Source: an uncultured Planctomycetaceae bacterium (lineage in GTDB: Bacteria > Planctomycetota > Planctomycetia > Pirellulales > Pirellulaceae). From it: a stretch of 6,148 nucleotides of DNA. A model generated the notes under the pieces. That model was not told where the DNA came from and did no database searches. It saw only the letters and a program-made list of their open reading frames with translations. Shown here in pieces: positions 5,909-6,148 of the stretch; position 1 is the first letter of the stretch; each line of letters opens with the position of its first letter. Made by a program: the position numbers and the translations under genes. The DNA lies in assembly GCA_937904535.1 (NCBI GenBank), contig CALELC010000606.1:1-6148 (forward strand), read 5' to 3'.

Positions 5909-5985
5909 CGAACAAAACGGGCTACACGATGCAAGGCAGTGGTAACGGTTATCGCACGATCGACATCCTCTGCCGCACACGATTT

Positions 5986-6148
5986 TTAAGATTGGTTAGG
6001 TGCCGGCGAGCTTTCCTCCGCTGTGTGTCGCGGCCAGAGGATCAAAAACACCAGCAGGCCGACCAGTGGAGCCCAGCCGAGAATCGCCACGTTGATGTCA
6101 TACGAACCGGTGCGATCGACGACATAACCGAACAGCTTCTGGGTTGGC
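5986..6148 (-). CDS. C-terminal end of a membrane transporter, probably MFS (partial)
   Basis: The last 53 codons of a gene running off the right edge, with a TAA stop at 5986-5988; the in-frame part is 5986-6147. It reads GYVVDRTGSYD, then a hydrophobic segment (NVAILGWAPLVGLLVFLILW), then a short polar tail rich in Glu, Ser and Pro. A G-x-x-x-D-x-T-G-S-Y turn before a final helix and a cytoplasmic tail is typical of the last transmembrane helix of major facilitator transporters, where the preceding loop reads G-x-(L/V)-x-D-x-T-G-S. Its position 93 bases upstream of the M20 peptidase, on the same strand, suggests it imports that pathway's substrate. Too little is present to name a transporter subfamily. 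Confidence 0.7.
   Translation of the reverse strand, partial: PTQKLFGYVVDRTGSYDINVAILGWAPLVGLLVFLILWPRHTAEESSPAPNQS

Noticed and set aside
1..6148. CRISPR array, tRNA/rRNA genes, insertion sequence or phage genes
   Set aside because: No regularly spaced repeats, no cloverleaf or rRNA-like sequence, and no transposase or integrase motif was seen on either strand.

Overview
The window carries six genes, all read from the minus strand. The DNA is GC-rich, gene starts are often GTG, Shine-Dalgarno sequences are modest, and short GC-rich palindromes lie between genes. With an ECF sigma factor, a FAS1 protein and a Tat-exported amidohydrolase, this suits a Planctomycetota-like bacterium (Pirellulaceae type). 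That placement is inference from style and gene content; no marker gene is present.

In the direction of transcription (right to left), the first block is a probable catabolic group. It holds the C-terminal end of an MFS-type transporter (5986-6148), an M20 zinc peptidase/deacylase (4681-5892), a Tat-exported amidohydrolase of the COG3618 type (3681-4667) and a PLP-dependent threonine/serine dehydratase-like enzyme (2602-3615). The peptidase and amidohydrolase are 13 nt apart and probably translationally coupled. The dehydratase follows after a 65-nt gap containing a strong hairpin. A plausible joint role is uptake and hydrolysis of an acylated or lactonised hydroxy-amino-acid derivative, followed by deamination. 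The substrate cannot be read from the sequence.

The second block is regulatory. A secreted FAS1 (fasciclin) protein (1899-2402) has about 200 bp of non-coding DNA upstream and ends at a textbook intrinsic terminator (1852-1880). The next gene, starting 29 nt beyond the U-tract, encodes a compact ECF sigma factor (1262-1822). Its stop codon overlaps the ribosome binding site of the last gene (149-1252). That gene encodes a cobalamin-binding protein with the W-x9-EH motif of CarH/LitR-type adenosylcobalamin light sensors and a DxHxxG cobalamin-ligand motif, but no visible DNA-binding domain. In its place is a helical N-terminal domain of about 130 residues that I do not recognise.

The most interesting reading is a light- or B12-responsive sigma-factor switch. 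The cobalamin protein occupies the position normally held by an anti-sigma factor and could control the sigma factor by protein contact, with the neighbouring FAS1 gene as a candidate target. The arrangement recalls the mycobacterial SigK-RskA system, which controls the FAS1 proteins MPT70/MPT83, but with a B12 photoreceptor-like protein in place of the membrane anti-sigma factor. The left 148 bases hold a GC-rich palindromic repeat and no gene that I can support.
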